Assembly (NCBI GenBank): GCA_030156535.1
Contig: JASGMJ010000013.1
Coordinates: 1 to 64,000 of the forward strand
From: Candidatus Sumerlaeota bacterium
GTDB taxonomy: Bacteria > Sumerlaeota > Sumerlaeia > SLMS01 > JAHLLQ01
Reading direction: 5' to 3'
DNA: 64,000 nt
Under the pieces are notes generated by a model. It had not been told where the DNA came from, did not search any database, and worked only from the letters and a program-made list of their open reading frames with translations. Shown here one piece after another: positions 43,041-52,388 of the stretch. Position numbers and translations under genes: made by a program. Numbering within the stretch: the stretch's first letter is position 1; each line of letters opens with the position of its first letter.

Positions 43041-44006
43041 GTGGATTTCCTGTACGACGCCATTCCCGAGGATTTCAAGAGGCTGGAGACGACGCTCGAC
43101 CACGCCTATCATGGCGGCGGTGGCGGCCTGATGAGGGAGGTTGCCGAATTCGTGGCGGAGAGCCGGGGCAAACGCCTGCGCCCGGCCATTGTCTGTCTCG
43201 CCGCCCGCGCCACGGGTATTGACCCGGCCTCCAGCCACCACATCGCTCTTGGCGCCGCCATCGAGCTCTTCCACGTCGCCACGCTGCTGCATGACGACGT
43301 CATCGACAAGGCCCCCACGCGGCGCGGGCGCGACACTGTCAACGCCCGATGGGGCGACGACGTCGCGATTCTCTATGCGGACTATCTGTACGCCACGTCG
43401 TTCGATCTCGCGCTCTCGACGCTCAATCCCGCGACGCTGCGGGTGCTCACCCGCGCCACCCAGCAAATGACCGAGGGTGAGTTCCTCCAGGTCGAGCGCC
43501 GTGGCCAGTGGCTGACCGAGCAGGACTATCTGGACATCGTCACCAAGAAGACCGCCGTGCTCTTCTCCGCGGCTGCCAGTCTGGGCGCCCTCGTCGGCGG
43601 AGCCACCCCCACCCGTGTCGCCGCCTTCGCCCGCTACGGCCTGGAGTTCGGGATCGCCTTCCAGATCACCGACGACACGCTGGACTACGAGGCGCAGACC
43701 GACCGCTGGGGCAAGCGCGTGGGCTCTGACCTCGCCGAGGGGAAGCAGACGCTCCCGCTGCTCCGCACGCTTGCAGCCGCCTCCGAGGAAGACCGCAAGG
43801 CGCTGCTCAAGGTGCTCGACAACGGCCGCGACTTCGCCACCGTCCATGGCTATGTCCAGCGCTATGCCGGGATCGCGTATTCGCTCGACCGCGCGGGCGA
43901 CTATTGCCGCGGCGCTCTTTCTGCCCTCGAGGATACCGGCGCCAGCAACGAGGCCGCCGACCTTCTCCGCCAGGTGGCCGGGCAGGTTCTCGTCCGCACG
44001 CACTGA
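43041..44006 (+). CDS. trans-polyprenyl diphosphate synthase
   Basis: 321 residues. A class I prenyltransferase that lengthens isoprenoid chains, probably for quinone side chains. The first Asp-rich motif is LLHDDVIDKAPTRRG and the second is ITDDTLDYE; GKRLRPAIV and GEFLQVERR are also typical. Length and the spacing of the motifs fit long-chain (octaprenyl/heptaprenyl-type) synthases, but product length cannot be read here. The GTG at 43041 is preferred: AAGGAA lies 11 bp upstream and the product begins VDFLYDAIPEDFKRLE, like other family members. A hairpin terminator follows. Confidence 0.9.
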   Translation: MDFLYDAIPEDFKRLETTLDHAYHGGGGGLMREVAEFVAESRGKRLRPAIVCLAARATGIDPASSHHIALGAAIELFHVATLLHDDVIDKAPTRRGRDTVNARWGDDVAILYADYLYATSFDLALSTLNPATLRVLTRATQQMTEGEFLQVERRGQWLTEQDYLDIVTKKTAVLFSAAASLGALVGGATPTRVAAFARYGLEFGIAFQITDDTLDYEAQTDRWGKRVGSDLAEGKQTLPLLRTLAAASEEDRKALLKVLDNGRDFATVHGYVQRYAGIAYSLDRAGDYCRGALSALEDTGASNEAADLLRQVAGQVLVRTH

Positions 44007-44021
44007 CAAGCACCTTTACAG

Positions 44022-44052
44022 AAAACGCCCCCCGGACTCCGGAGGGCGTTTC
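44022..44052. terminator. bidirectional rho-independent terminator
   Basis: AAACGCCC and GGGCGTTT form the base of a strong GC hairpin (inner arms CCGG/CCGG around ACT) between the convergent prenyl synthase and oligopeptide-binding protein genes. Its A and T flanks make it work in both directions. Confidence 0.75.
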
Positions 44053-44075
44053 GATTATCGGAGACGGAGTTGCCG

Positions 44076-45791
44076 CTACTTGCGGTTGTTCGGGTCCGAG
44101 ACGCCCCCGGCGCGGTAGGCACGGGTGAGGTCGAGCCCGCCCAGCGGAATGCGCACCACGTCCTGAATGTCGAGCCGCTGCAAGACCGGCGTCACGTAGA
44201 AGTACACCGGCGCGAGAATGCAGTCCTCCTCGACGAGCAAACGTTCGGCCTCGACGATGTACTCTACGCGTTTTTGCGGGTCGGATTCCGTGCGAATCTT
44301 CGCCAACAGGTCGTCGTAGACGGGGTTGCTGTAGCCGACGTTGTTCTTGCCGTGTCCCGTCTCAAAGATTTCGAGGAAGGTCAGGGGATCGAGGTAGTCG
44401 CCGAACCATGAGGAACGCATGGCCTCGAAGTCCTTGGCGCGGGCACGGCTGAGCAGCACCGTCCACTCCACGTTCTGGAGGCGGACTTCCGCACCAAGCA
44501 CTGACTGCCAGACGGCCTGCATGTTCTCGGCGATGTCCTTGTGCGTGTCGTCGGTGTTGTAGAGGTACTGCGGGCGCGGAACGGGTTTGCCGGGAGAGCC
44601 GTCCACGGAATAGCCCGCGTCCTTCAGCACCTGCTTGGCCTGGGCAACGCGCTCGGTAAAGGGATCGGAATAGTAGGCCGGGGCGATTTCGCGGTAGTCG
44701 CGGCCGTCGGGCATCGTCAGCCCCCACGGGATGAAGCCCGTGCCGGGTTTCTCGCCGCGCCGCGTGATCTTCTCGACGATCAGGTCGCGGTTGATCGTCA
44801 GTGCCAGCGCGCGCCGCAGCGCGGGATCGTCGAACGGCGGCTTGGCTGTGTTGAACGCAACATAGTAGACGGCCAATGCCGGCCCGAGAACGAACTCGGG
44901 TTCCTGGCGCCAACGCAGTGCCTCGCGGGTGGGCATTTGGCCCGTCATGTCCAGATCGCCGCTGATGAAGGCCGCCATCTCTGTCGCGCCATCGATGATG
45001 ATGCGGAACTCGATGGTCTGGAAGTTGACGGTATCCTTGTCCCAGAAGGTATCCGCCTTCTCCAGGATGATCTTGTCCTTGGGGCGGTACTCCTTGAAGC
45101 GATACGGCCCATTGCCCACGTAGTTTTCCGGCCGGATCCATTCGCGGCCATACTTCTCGATCGTGGGGCGATGCAGCGGAAACCATGCGGAGTGATTGAG
45201 GATTGAGAGGAAGTACGGGGTGGAGCCGGACAGCTTGATCTTGAGTGTGTAGTCGTCAGGCGCGGAGATGCCGAGCTTCGAGTCGTCGGTGCCCTGCGAG
45301 TCGTAGAACTCCTGCCCGCCTTCCACGAAGTTGTAGACCATCATGGCGTACTGCGCCGTCGTCGCGGGGGTCAGAATCCGCCGCAGCGAGTAAACGAAAT
45401 CGCCAGCAGTGACGGGGTCGCCGTTCTGCCACTTGTTGTCCTTGCGCAGGTGGAAGGTCCACTCGGTGAAGTCCTCGTTGTGCTCCCAGCTTTCGGCCTG
45501 GGCGGGAACGGGCTGGGCCTTGGCGTCGAGACGCACAAGCGGCTCGAAGAGGTGGTTGAGCACCCAGGAGCCCGGGATGTCGGTGCACAGGTTGGGATCG
45601 AGGTCGGGCGGATCGACGCCAAGATTGACGCGAACGACGCCGGGAGGCGCGGGGGGATAAGTGCGTGCGCTCTTCTTGGGGCCGTCGGCGGTTGCCTGTT
45701 GCTCGGGGGAAGCGGGTTGTTGATCGCCTCCGCTGCACGCCGCCATCAGCAGAGCAGCCAGCGCCACCATCAATAGGGAAACATTCTTCAT
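44076..45791 (-). CDS. oligopeptide-binding lipoprotein (OppA/SBP family 5)
   Basis: 571 residues. A lipoprotein signal (LLMVALAALLMAAC, cysteine at 19) is followed by an SBP_bac_5 periplasmic binding protein. Landmarks include RVNLGVDPPDLDPNLCTDIP, HLFEPLVRLDAKAQPVPAQA, WTFHLRKDNKWQNGDPVTAG, YVGNGPYRFKEYRPKDKIIL, RALALTINRDLIVEKITRRG, and a C-terminal VGYSNPVYDDLLAKI. It would bind peptides or similar ligands for an ABC importer. No opp/dpp permease or ATPase is near. Its upstream gap holds the composite repeat. Confidence 0.92.
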   Translation of the reverse strand: MKNVSLLMVALAALLMAACSGGDQQPASPEQQATADGPKKSARTYPPAPPGVVRVNLGVDPPDLDPNLCTDIPGSWVLNHLFEPLVRLDAKAQPVPAQAESWEHNEDFTEWTFHLRKDNKWQNGDPVTAGDFVYSLRRILTPATTAQYAMMVYNFVEGGQEFYDSQGTDDSKLGISAPDDYTLKIKLSGSTPYFLSILNHSAWFPLHRPTIEKYGREWIRPENYVGNGPYRFKEYRPKDKIILEKADTFWDKDTVNFQTIEFRIIIDGATEMAAFISGDLDMTGQMPTREALRWRQEPEFVLGPALAVYYVAFNTAKPPFDDPALRRALALTINRDLIVEKITRRGEKPGTGFIPWGLTMPDGRDYREIAPAYYSDPFTERVAQAKQVLKDAGYSVDGSPGKPVPRPQYLYNTDDTHKDIAENMQAVWQSVLGAEVRLQNVEWTVLLSRARAKDFEAMRSSWFGDYLDPLTFLEIFETGHGKNNVGYSNPVYDDLLAKIRTESDPQKRVEYIVEAERLLVEEDCILAPVYFYVTPVLQRLDIQDVVRIPLGGLDLTRAYRAGGVSDPNNRK

Positions 45792-45875
45792 CAGTTCCTG
45801 ACTCCGTTCACATTGGGGGCATCCCTTGCCGGCTGAGAGCCAACACGGCGGCAGGGTGGCGCGTCAATGACGGGT

Positions 45876-46390
45876 CTTCGACGCGGGGGACGTTGGACCC
45901 ATCCCCGCGAAATCATTGGGGGAGTAGGTGTTCGACCCCTGCCGGGGTCGTGGTCTTGGTGCGTCAACAACTCCAGCACGGAAGTCTTGTCATTCCTGAA
46001 AAGTCGAAGAAGGCTACATCATGGCCGGGATGACCCCAACGGGGCCGAATCCCCTAGCCCGGGGCAAGCGCCGCGGACGCGCCGCCCTGGGTCCGAGCAC
46101 CAACGGGGACTGCGCCCTGAAAGCGGCGCGATCCCAGACCTTCGAGGATCAGGTCACGCCATGAGTTTCGATCGCACCACCTTCGGGGTGCGGGTTGAAA
46201 CGCTGCGCCTTCCCAGGGCGGCGCGCCTTACGGCGCTTGCCCTGGGCTGTGTGATCTTGCCTCTTCGAGGCAGTAACGCCCAGCTTCGACCTGACCGCTT
46301 CCCCTTCTCCTCAACGCCGGGTACCATGCCGAAATGCGCTCGGCCACAGTGTTGACTTCTCAGGAATGACAAGGCTTCGACGCGGGGGAC
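45876..46390. repeat. composite intergenic repeat of about 515 bp
   Basis: This fills most of the 648-bp gap between the oligopeptide-binding protein gene and kdsB. It is bounded by a perfect direct repeat, CTTCGACGCGGGGGAC, at 45876-45891 and 46375-46390. Inside are 20-bp inverted repeats, CTTGTCATTCCTGAAAAGTC (45986-46005) and GACTTCTCAGGAATGACAAG (46354-46373), matching at 19 of 20 positions. Between these lie an inverted copy of the 114-bp element (46022-46135) and a third, partial copy of its palindromic core in the opposite direction (46212-46248). No reading frame looks real. It resembles a non-autonomous mobile element or a nest of REP elements. Confidence 0.75.
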
Positions 46391-46439
46391 CCGGGTTGAG
46401 ATGCAGAGCGGACCCCGGCGGGGGTCCAGAACCCGTCGC

Positions 46440-47207
46440 CTACAGCCCGTGCAGTTTGCGCAGGAGTTCCTCGGCTTTGGCAACGTCGGCCTGCACGTCA
46501 ACGCCGATGGAGTCGTGCTTCACCTCGGGGCACAGAATCGTCGCGCCGACTTCGAGGAAGCGAAGCTGCTCCAGTTTCTCCAGCAGTTCCAGGTGTCCCT
46601 GCTCCAGACGCACGAATGCCTCCAGAGACTCGCGGCGGTAGACGTAGAGCCCCAGGTGCTTGTAGCCCCAGACGTAGCCCGGGGTGTTCCAGACGGATTC
46701 CTCGACGCGGCGGTGCGAGGGAATCGGCTCGCGGCTGAAGTAGAGCGCGCGGCTGTCCGCCCCGCGCACGACCTTCACGATGTGGTCGGCTTCGAAATCC
46801 TCGCGGCGCGTGATGGGAATGCACCCGGTGGACACGTCGGCGTCGCTCCGGTTGAGCAACGCTTCGAGAGCCGTCTGGATCGAGGCCGCCGCCATGCCCG
46901 GTTCGTCGCCCTGCACGTTGACCACGATGTCGCCCTTGCGGCCCTGCATCGCCGCCTGGATGCGGTCGGTGCCCGACGGGCATTCGTGCGGGGTCATCAC
47001 GGCCGTGCCGCCAAAGGCCTCGACGGCCTCGCGGATGCGCTCGTCGTCGGTCGCGACGAGGACCTCGGCGATTCCCTCCGCGCGTTTGGCCGCCTCGTAG
47101 ACCCACTGCACCATCGGCTTGCCGAGCAGCTTGACGAGTGGCTTGCCGGGAAGGCGCTGGGCGCCGTAACGCGAAGGGATGACGGCAACGACGTAGGGCT
47201 GGGACAT
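46440..47207 (-). CDS. kdsB: 3-deoxy-manno-octulosonate cytidylyltransferase
   Basis: 255 residues, the usual length. KdsB activates Kdo as CMP-Kdo for the inner core of lipopolysaccharide. Motifs are VIPSRYGAQRLPGKPL (N-terminal nucleotide loop), VATDDERI, PSGTDRI, VVNVQGDEP, HIVKVVRG and ALYFSREPIP, ending GYKHLGLYVYRRE and DSIGVDVQADVAKAEELL. It implies an outer membrane with Kdo. Other Kdo genes are not in the window, but a GmhA-like domain is present at 30.8-32.2 kb. Confidence 0.95.
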   Translation of the reverse strand: MSQPYVVAVIPSRYGAQRLPGKPLVKLLGKPMVQWVYEAAKRAEGIAEVLVATDDERIREAVEAFGGTAVMTPHECPSGTDRIQAAMQGRKGDIVVNVQGDEPGMAAASIQTALEALLNRSDADVSTGCIPITRREDFEADHIVKVVRGADSRALYFSREPIPSHRRVEESVWNTPGYVWGYKHLGLYVYRRESLEAFVRLEQGHLELLEKLEQLRFLEVGATILCPEVKHDSIGVDVQADVAKAEELLRKLHGL

Positions 47208-47358
47208 GGGAGCAGGGGTCCTCGGGAAGGAGATTGAAGGGATGCGGGCAATACCAGCGTTCCGAACGTGACGCTAGGCGTTGCACCGCGAGGCCGCAAT
47301 GGGGGAAAGCTGTGGGAAGATCCAGGAACTCCTGCAAACCCTCCGCGTGGTTGCCACA

Positions 47359-49071
47359 ATGATCCTCTCAAGAGAAGTGCGTTTCCTCTTCCTTCTTCTG
47401 CTCGCTGTCGTGCCGTTGCGTCCCGCCGGCGCCCAGCTGACCGGAGGCGTTCTGCGCGGCCAGCGGAGCGACATCGTTCCCGGCCTGCGCCGCGTGGAGA
47501 TTCACCGCATCACCCAGGGGGGAACGACGCGCCTGCAACTGCTCGAACTCGACCGTGCCGTCTGGCCCGTCACGGCGCCGCTGGCTCTGGCGTCCCAGGG
47601 GCCGTGGTCCTCGGAATCGCTGGAAAACGTGGTCTTCGATCAGGAATCCCTCGGCGGCTTTGCGCTGGCAACCGAACCGACTCCCGGCGATCCCACGCAC
47701 CCCCGGGGCATTCTGTTCGACGGTGCGACGCCATGGGCGTGGCCCGGCACGGGGCCGCACCTGCTTGCCAACCCCGAGGGCACCTGGCGCCTGATGGAGC
47801 CCGGCCCGTCCAGCGGCGTGGTGGCCACCGACGACGGCACCACCATCGCCCTCGCATCGATCAACGGTCTGCCGGGTCCGGCGGGGAGTGCGGGTCTTGT
47901 CAGCGGCGCGTTCTCCGGCCGCTCGCCCGCCGCCGCGGCATGGCCGGCAGAGACTCTTGCCATCACGCTGAGGCCCGGTAACGAGAACCTCGAACCCGGG
48001 CCGTCGCTGTGGGACGACGCCCTCGCCCCCTCCCGGCGCCAGTGGCTCCCGGGCAACCCCACGCCGCTGGAATCGTTGCGGCTGGGCGCGGGCGACTGGG
48101 CACTGCTGGTGCCCCCCGGCCTGACGGGTGCCCCGCGCGAAGCACTTGCCGCCACCCGGACGCTCGTCATCGACGTGGAACTCCCCCGCGAAGTCGCCCT
48201 CTCGGTCTGGACGGCGCCTGCGGGGCGCTGGATTGCAGGGGACGGAGTCATTCCGCCGGCCGCGGAGGAACCGGCCTCCGCCTACCGTACGTTCGTGGCC
48301 GTCAACACCACCGGAACGCGCCTGTGGCTGGTGGAATCAGGAGGCGGCGAGCGGGGCGAGATTCCCTTCGGAACCGATGAGACGGTGGAGATTCTGCTGC
48401 GTGAAGGCGCCACGTCCGTCGCCGAACTGGCGCCCGGCAAGCGCCGTCTCATCGCCGACGTCCGCGAACGGCGCAGCATTCTGCGCGAGCCGCAGTTCTC
48501 CATGCGCGCCGCGCTGCTGCCACGCCAGGGACGCCCCGCGATTCCCCGCGCCACCGAAGGGGGCTGGCAGTCACTGACCGTCTCCCTCGCCAACGCCTCG
48601 AACGTGCTGGACCCCGTCAATGGACCCAAAGCCCTGATCGACGGCGCTGCTGGCCCCGACCCCACGCTGCGTGGCATCTGGATCGCCCCCACTCCCGAGG
48701 GCAGAAACGAGGAGAAATACGCCTGGTTCGAGCTGCGTTTCTCCGAACCCGCGCGCGTCGAGGCTCTCGACCTGCTGCACGCCGAATTGTGCGGCTTCTC
48801 CGCGCACTTCAATCTCAAGAGCTTTCGCGTGCTGGGCCGCACGGGGGCGAGCAAACCGTGGGAGGAGCTCGCCGTCGTCCGCCACGACGCGCCGGTCGCA
48901 CGCGAGCGCGTCGCGCTCGCCAGCCCAAGGCGCTACGAATCCCTGCGCGTCGAAATTCTCGAACCCAATTTTGTCGAAGGCCCCACGGCAAGACTCGCCG
49001 AAGTCATTGCCTGGGGAAGTGGGGAGGAGGAGGAGCGGCTTACTCCATCCGGTCGAAAACGAGCAGACTGA
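47359..49071 (+). CDS. secreted protein with C-terminal discoidin (F5/8 type C)-like domain
   Basis: 570 residues. A signal peptide (VRFLFLLLLAVVPLRPAGAQ, cleavage near residue 26) precedes a domain of about 270 residues with weak resemblance to phosphodiester glycosidase-like proteins (GLRRVEIHRITQGGTTRLQL, GALVSGAFSGRSPA-type segments). From about 440 to 555 there is a beta-sandwich with the discoidin pattern: DGAAGPDPTLRGIWIAP, YAWFELRFSEPARVEALDLL, NLKSFRVLGRTGASKPWEEL, RYESLRVEILEPNFV. This suggests carbohydrate or surface binding. The ATG at 47359 gives a proper signal; an ATG 26 codons upstream is less likely. Its 3-prime end overlaps the convergent phosphatase gene by 32 bp. Confidence 0.65.
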   Translation: MILSREVRFLFLLLLAVVPLRPAGAQLTGGVLRGQRSDIVPGLRRVEIHRITQGGTTRLQLLELDRAVWPVTAPLALASQGPWSSESLENVVFDQESLGGFALATEPTPGDPTHPRGILFDGATPWAWPGTGPHLLANPEGTWRLMEPGPSSGVVATDDGTTIALASINGLPGPAGSAGLVSGAFSGRSPAAAAWPAETLAITLRPGNENLEPGPSLWDDALAPSRRQWLPGNPTPLESLRLGAGDWALLVPPGLTGAPREALAATRTLVIDVELPREVALSVWTAPAGRWIAGDGVIPPAAEEPASAYRTFVAVNTTGTRLWLVESGGGERGEIPFGTDETVEILLREGATSVAELAPGKRRLIADVRERRSILREPQFSMRAALLPRQGRPAIPRATEGGWQSLTVSLANASNVLDPVNGPKALIDGAAGPDPTLRGIWIAPTPEGRNEEKYAWFELRFSEPARVEALDLLHAELCGFSAHFNLKSFRVLGRTGASKPWEELAVVRHDAPVARERVALASPRRYESLRVEILEPNFVEGPTARLAEVIAWGSGEEEERLTPSGRKRAD

Positions 49072-49984
49072 CGTCGTCGCGGATTTTCGAGTTTGCCGCG
49101 TGGCGCTCGAGCAGCATGAACAATACGGCGGGGACCTGCATCAGTGGCTGCCCGTAGGCGTTTGCAATGAAATCGAGAAAGCCGTTGCCTTCGAGCGTCG
49201 TGCCATCCACGGACGCGGACTCCACCCACCCGTCCGTGTAGAGGAAAATGCGGTCGAAGAGATTGAGGTCGATCACGCATTCCTCGTAGGGCTCCGGCTC
49301 CACGCACGCCAGACCAAGCGGCAGGCCATAGGGCGTATCCAAAAACTCGGGTTCTTCCTCTGCGCGCCACAGGACGGCGCGCGGGTGCGCCGCGCTCGCG
49401 AAACGCAGCTTTTCGTCACCGGGGTTCCAGATGCCGAGCCACATCGTCACGAACTGCTCGGGTTCGAGCTGGTCCTGGAACCAGTGCGAGAGCTTGAGCA
49501 GGATGTCGGCCGCACTCACGTCCTGGTGGACTTCCACAAGCACGGCGCGCAGGAGTGCGCGCACCGTGGCCATCGCGATCATGGCGGTGGCACCGTGCCC
49601 GGCCACGTCGGCCATGCAGATCGCCACGCGTCCGTCGCGCAGCTCTACAAAATCGTAAATGTCCCCCCCGAAATCGTGGCACGGACGGCAGTGGGCCGCC
49701 ACGCGGAGCCCGCCGGTGAGGGGGTATTCGTGGGGAAGGAAACGGGAGATGACGCGGGAGATTTCTTCGAGTTCGCGCCGGTTCGCCGCATGCGCCTTGC
49801 GCAGCGCGTCCTGGGTTTCCTCCAGTTTCTCCTGGAGGACGCGGTCCTCTTCCATGGCTTTGGCGACGGCAATGCCGACCTCTTCGGTCTGGGCAAGCTT
49901 CACTTTCAGCACTTCGATCTCGCGGCGAAGCGCCTGCAACTCGGCTTCGGAGTCACCGGCCTGTTTGGGTGCTTTGTGTTCCAT
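49040..49984 (-). CDS. SpoIIE/PP2C-type serine phosphatase with coiled-coil N-terminus
   Basis: 314 residues. The first 75 residues form a coiled coil (EAELQALRREIEVLKVKLAQ, EEDRVLQEKLEETQDALRKA). The remainder is a PPM/SpoIIE phosphatase domain with GGDIYDFVELRDGRVAICMA, DVAGHGATAMIAMATVRALL, the central WLGIWNPGDEKLRFASAAHP, and RIFLYTDGWVES followed by RDDVSLLVF. The metal-binding aspartates in GGDIYDF, DVAGHG, YTDG and DDVSL are all present. Such phosphatases control partner-switching regulators or act as outputs of signalling. No anti-sigma or STAS gene is adjacent. It is divergent from the seven-helix histidine kinase. Confidence 0.88.
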   Translation of the reverse strand: MEHKAPKQAGDSEAELQALRREIEVLKVKLAQTEEVGIAVAKAMEEDRVLQEKLEETQDALRKAHAANRRELEEISRVISRFLPHEYPLTGGLRVAAHCRPCHDFGGDIYDFVELRDGRVAICMADVAGHGATAMIAMATVRALLRAVLVEVHQDVSAADILLKLSHWFQDQLEPEQFVTMWLGIWNPGDEKLRFASAAHPRAVLWRAEEEPEFLDTPYGLPLGLACVEPEPYEECVIDLNLFDRIFLYTDGWVESASVDGTTLEGNGFLDFIANAYGQPLMQVPAVLFMLLERHAANSKIRDDVSLLVFDRME

Positions 49985-50172
49985 GGGTCTCGTTTTGGGT
50001 CCCACTTGAAGCCCACCTGACCACCCGACCATTCGCCTTGTGGCGAGGCCGATGCTTGGGGATACTCATCATGCGCTGGCGGACAACGGCAATCGCTTTC
50101 TCCTGACAGCGCGCTTAGCGCCAACTGTTCCATTTTGGTGGCTGGCCGTTCTTACAGCGGCGGGATTCGACA

Positions 50173-51957
50173 ATGCTCTACTCCATCCCCACTGCCGCCC
50201 TCGTCCTGCTCAACCTCATTGTGATTGTATTCGTCGCCCGCGAGCGGGGGCGCACCCAGTCGGGAACCTTCCTGCTCGTCAACGCGACGGCGCTGATCCT
50301 GTGGGCCGGCGCCTTGCAGCTCTGGCGTGCCATGCCCCAGAACAGCGCGGCCCTGTGGCTCGGCACGGCTGCTTCCCTGGCCATCGCGGCCAACCAATTC
50401 TACTTTGCCGCCACGCGTCCCACTCCCATCGGCCCTGCCTTTCGCCGGGGATGGCGGACGCTTCTGTTGCTCTTCGCCCCCGCCGTCGGGGCATCGGTTC
50501 TGATCAATTATGACGCTGCCGTTGTCATCCGCGACACCTCGCCCTTTTTGTATTCGGCCTGGTCTGACCTGTGGTACGCCGAGGGCCAGCTTCCGCTGCT
50601 CGTGCAGACGCTTCTTCTCGTGAGTGCCGTCGCCGTGCTGGCCATCCGGATGCGCGAGGCCGCGCCGGGGCCCGACCGCAATCTGCCGCGCCACCTCGTG
50701 GCCGTCATCGTCGGCCCCGCCCTCTTCTTCGTCCTGTTCGCGGCCGTCAGCACCTACCACCCCATCAGCCTGATCCCCAGCCCCGGGCTGTTGCTGGCGC
50801 TGATCGCGCAGCTCGGCATTCTCGTCGTCATCCGTCAGGAGGAAGTCGAGCGCCCCCTGTACCTCTCCCGCTGGATTTTCTACTCCATCGCCGTCCTGCT
50901 CGGTTTCTTCATCAGCCACCTGCTGTTCACGCTGTACGAGTCGGTGACGGCCACGATCCTGCTCGCCCCAACAGTGCGCCTGACGGTGCTCGTCACAATC
51001 ATGCTTCTCCTGCTCACCAGCTCGATCCCGCCGGTGCAGGCCTTCTTTGATCGCATGATGTTCCGTCGTGCGTGGGAATACCGCCGTCTGGTGCGTGCCG
51101 CCCAGGCCGAACTCGTCGAGACCCGCCAGCGCCTGCGACGCGCCGAACGCCTCAGCGTCGTGGGCGAAATGGCCGCCCGTATTGCCCATGAAATCAAGAA
51201 CCCCCTCGGGCCCATCAAGGGCTACACCCAGATGATGCGCGAGCAGCTCGAACAAATGGACGAGTTCCCCCAGCGCCCCAAGTTCCTCCGCCACCTCTCC
51301 ATCATCTCCGAGGAAGTCGAGAACATCGATCGCAAAGTGCGCATGTTGCTCAACATGGCGCGCCAACCTGCGCTGACCGTCGAGCCCGAGGATCTCAACC
51401 GCCTGGCCGAGCGCGCCGCCACCCTGCTGCGCCTGGAAGTGGACACCATGGCTGGCGAGGACGGCATGCGCCCCCACTCCATCACCATCCACGAGCGACT
51501 TGCCCCCAACCTCCCGCTGGTGCGCTGCAATCGCGCCCGCGTGGAAGAGGCCCTCTTCAATCTGTGCCGCAACGCCTTCGAAGCCGTCGGGCACCGCGGC
51601 CACATCGTCATCGGCACCCAGAGCCTGCAGGCACCCGACGGGCGCCCCGGGGTTGCCTTTACCGTCGAGGACAATGGACCCGGATTCTCCGAGGTCGCCC
51701 GCCAGCATCTCTTCCAACCCTTCTTCACTGACAAGGACACCGGCACTGGTCTGGGACTGAGCATCGTGAAGTCGCACATCGAAATGCACCGCGGCTTCGT
51801 CGATTTTTCGGAACGTTCCGGCGGCGGCACCATCGCCACCCTTTGGCTCCCCGTCGATCCGCCGGACGAGATCGTCGACCTGTCCGACCCCGATCGCCAA
51901 CGCGAGGTCTCCGAGCAGGAACGCGTCTCTGCCCAGACAACAACGACAGTGAATTGA
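50173..51957 (+). CDS. orphan seven-helix sensor histidine kinase
   Basis: 594 residues. The N-terminal half (about 1-285) has about eight hydrophobic helices starting MLYSIPTAALVLLNLIVIVF, resembling the histidine-kinase N-terminal 7TM region; no separate ligand domain is visible. A linker leads to HisKA with H339 in ARIAHEIKNPLGPIKGYTQM, and a HATPase domain with NLCRNAFEAVGHRG, VEDNGPGFSE and DTGTGLGLSIVKSHIEMH. No response regulator gene is adjacent, so it is an orphan here. It is divergent from the SpoIIE-type phosphatase, and the two may share a signalling task, though this is inference. Confidence 0.9.
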   Translation: MLYSIPTAALVLLNLIVIVFVARERGRTQSGTFLLVNATALILWAGALQLWRAMPQNSAALWLGTAASLAIAANQFYFAATRPTPIGPAFRRGWRTLLLLFAPAVGASVLINYDAAVVIRDTSPFLYSAWSDLWYAEGQLPLLVQTLLLVSAVAVLAIRMREAAPGPDRNLPRHLVAVIVGPALFFVLFAAVSTYHPISLIPSPGLLLALIAQLGILVVIRQEEVERPLYLSRWIFYSIAVLLGFFISHLLFTLYESVTATILLAPTVRLTVLVTIMLLLLTSSIPPVQAFFDRMMFRRAWEYRRLVRAAQAELVETRQRLRRAERLSVVGEMAARIAHEIKNPLGPIKGYTQMMREQLEQMDEFPQRPKFLRHLSIISEEVENIDRKVRMLLNMARQPALTVEPEDLNRLAERAATLLRLEVDTMAGEDGMRPHSITIHERLAPNLPLVRCNRARVEEALFNLCRNAFEAVGHRGHIVIGTQSLQAPDGRPGVAFTVEDNGPGFSEVARQHLFQPFFTDKDTGTGLGLSIVKSHIEMHRGFVDFSERSGGGTIATLWLPVDPPDEIVDLSDPDRQREVSEQERVSAQTTTTVN

Positions 51958-52039
51958 CGAGGAAGCGGAACTCCGGGCAGGCAGCGAAAAGGCAAACCGG
52001 AATCCTTTTGGCGGACCAGGCGCACCACGGAGGCAAGCG

Positions 52040-52360
52040 ATGTTTGAAACTGAATTCGACGGAGTGATCTGGCTGCCCTTCGTGCTTCTGGGCTTGTCTC
52101 TCACCATCGGGTTTGCCGTGCTCGCCTTCCTGCGCGACAAGAAAAACAAGAAGGCCCGCAAGCTGGAGGAGCAAATCCCGCGCGGCCGCGCGCGCACCGT
52201 GGAGGAGGAACTCGCCTCCGAAGTCGCCGCCGCCCGCGCCCGCCTCGGCACCGCCATCGACCCCATTCCAACGGACGAGGAAGACGACGACGCCGTCCTC
52301 GATCTCTCCGCCGAGGAAAAAGCACGGCGCGAGGAAATCAGAAGGCTGAACGAAGAGTAA
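52040..52360 (+). CDS. small membrane protein with acidic tail
   Basis: 106 residues: one membrane helix (about 9-31, WLPFVLLGLSLTIGFAVLAF), a basic stretch (RDKKNKKARKLEE), and a long acidic, probably helical tail (TDEEDDDAVLDLSAEEKARR). A GGAGG ribosome-binding site lies 6 bp before the ATG. It follows the sensor kinase gene after 82 bp in the same direction and could be its small accessory protein. No family recognised. Confidence 0.6.
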   Translation: MFETEFDGVIWLPFVLLGLSLTIGFAVLAFLRDKKNKKARKLEEQIPRGRARTVEEELASEVAAARARLGTAIDPIPTDEEDDDAVLDLSAEEKARREEIRRLNEE

Positions 52361-52388
52361 CCCGCTGGGGGGCGTTGTTCCCGCGCTC

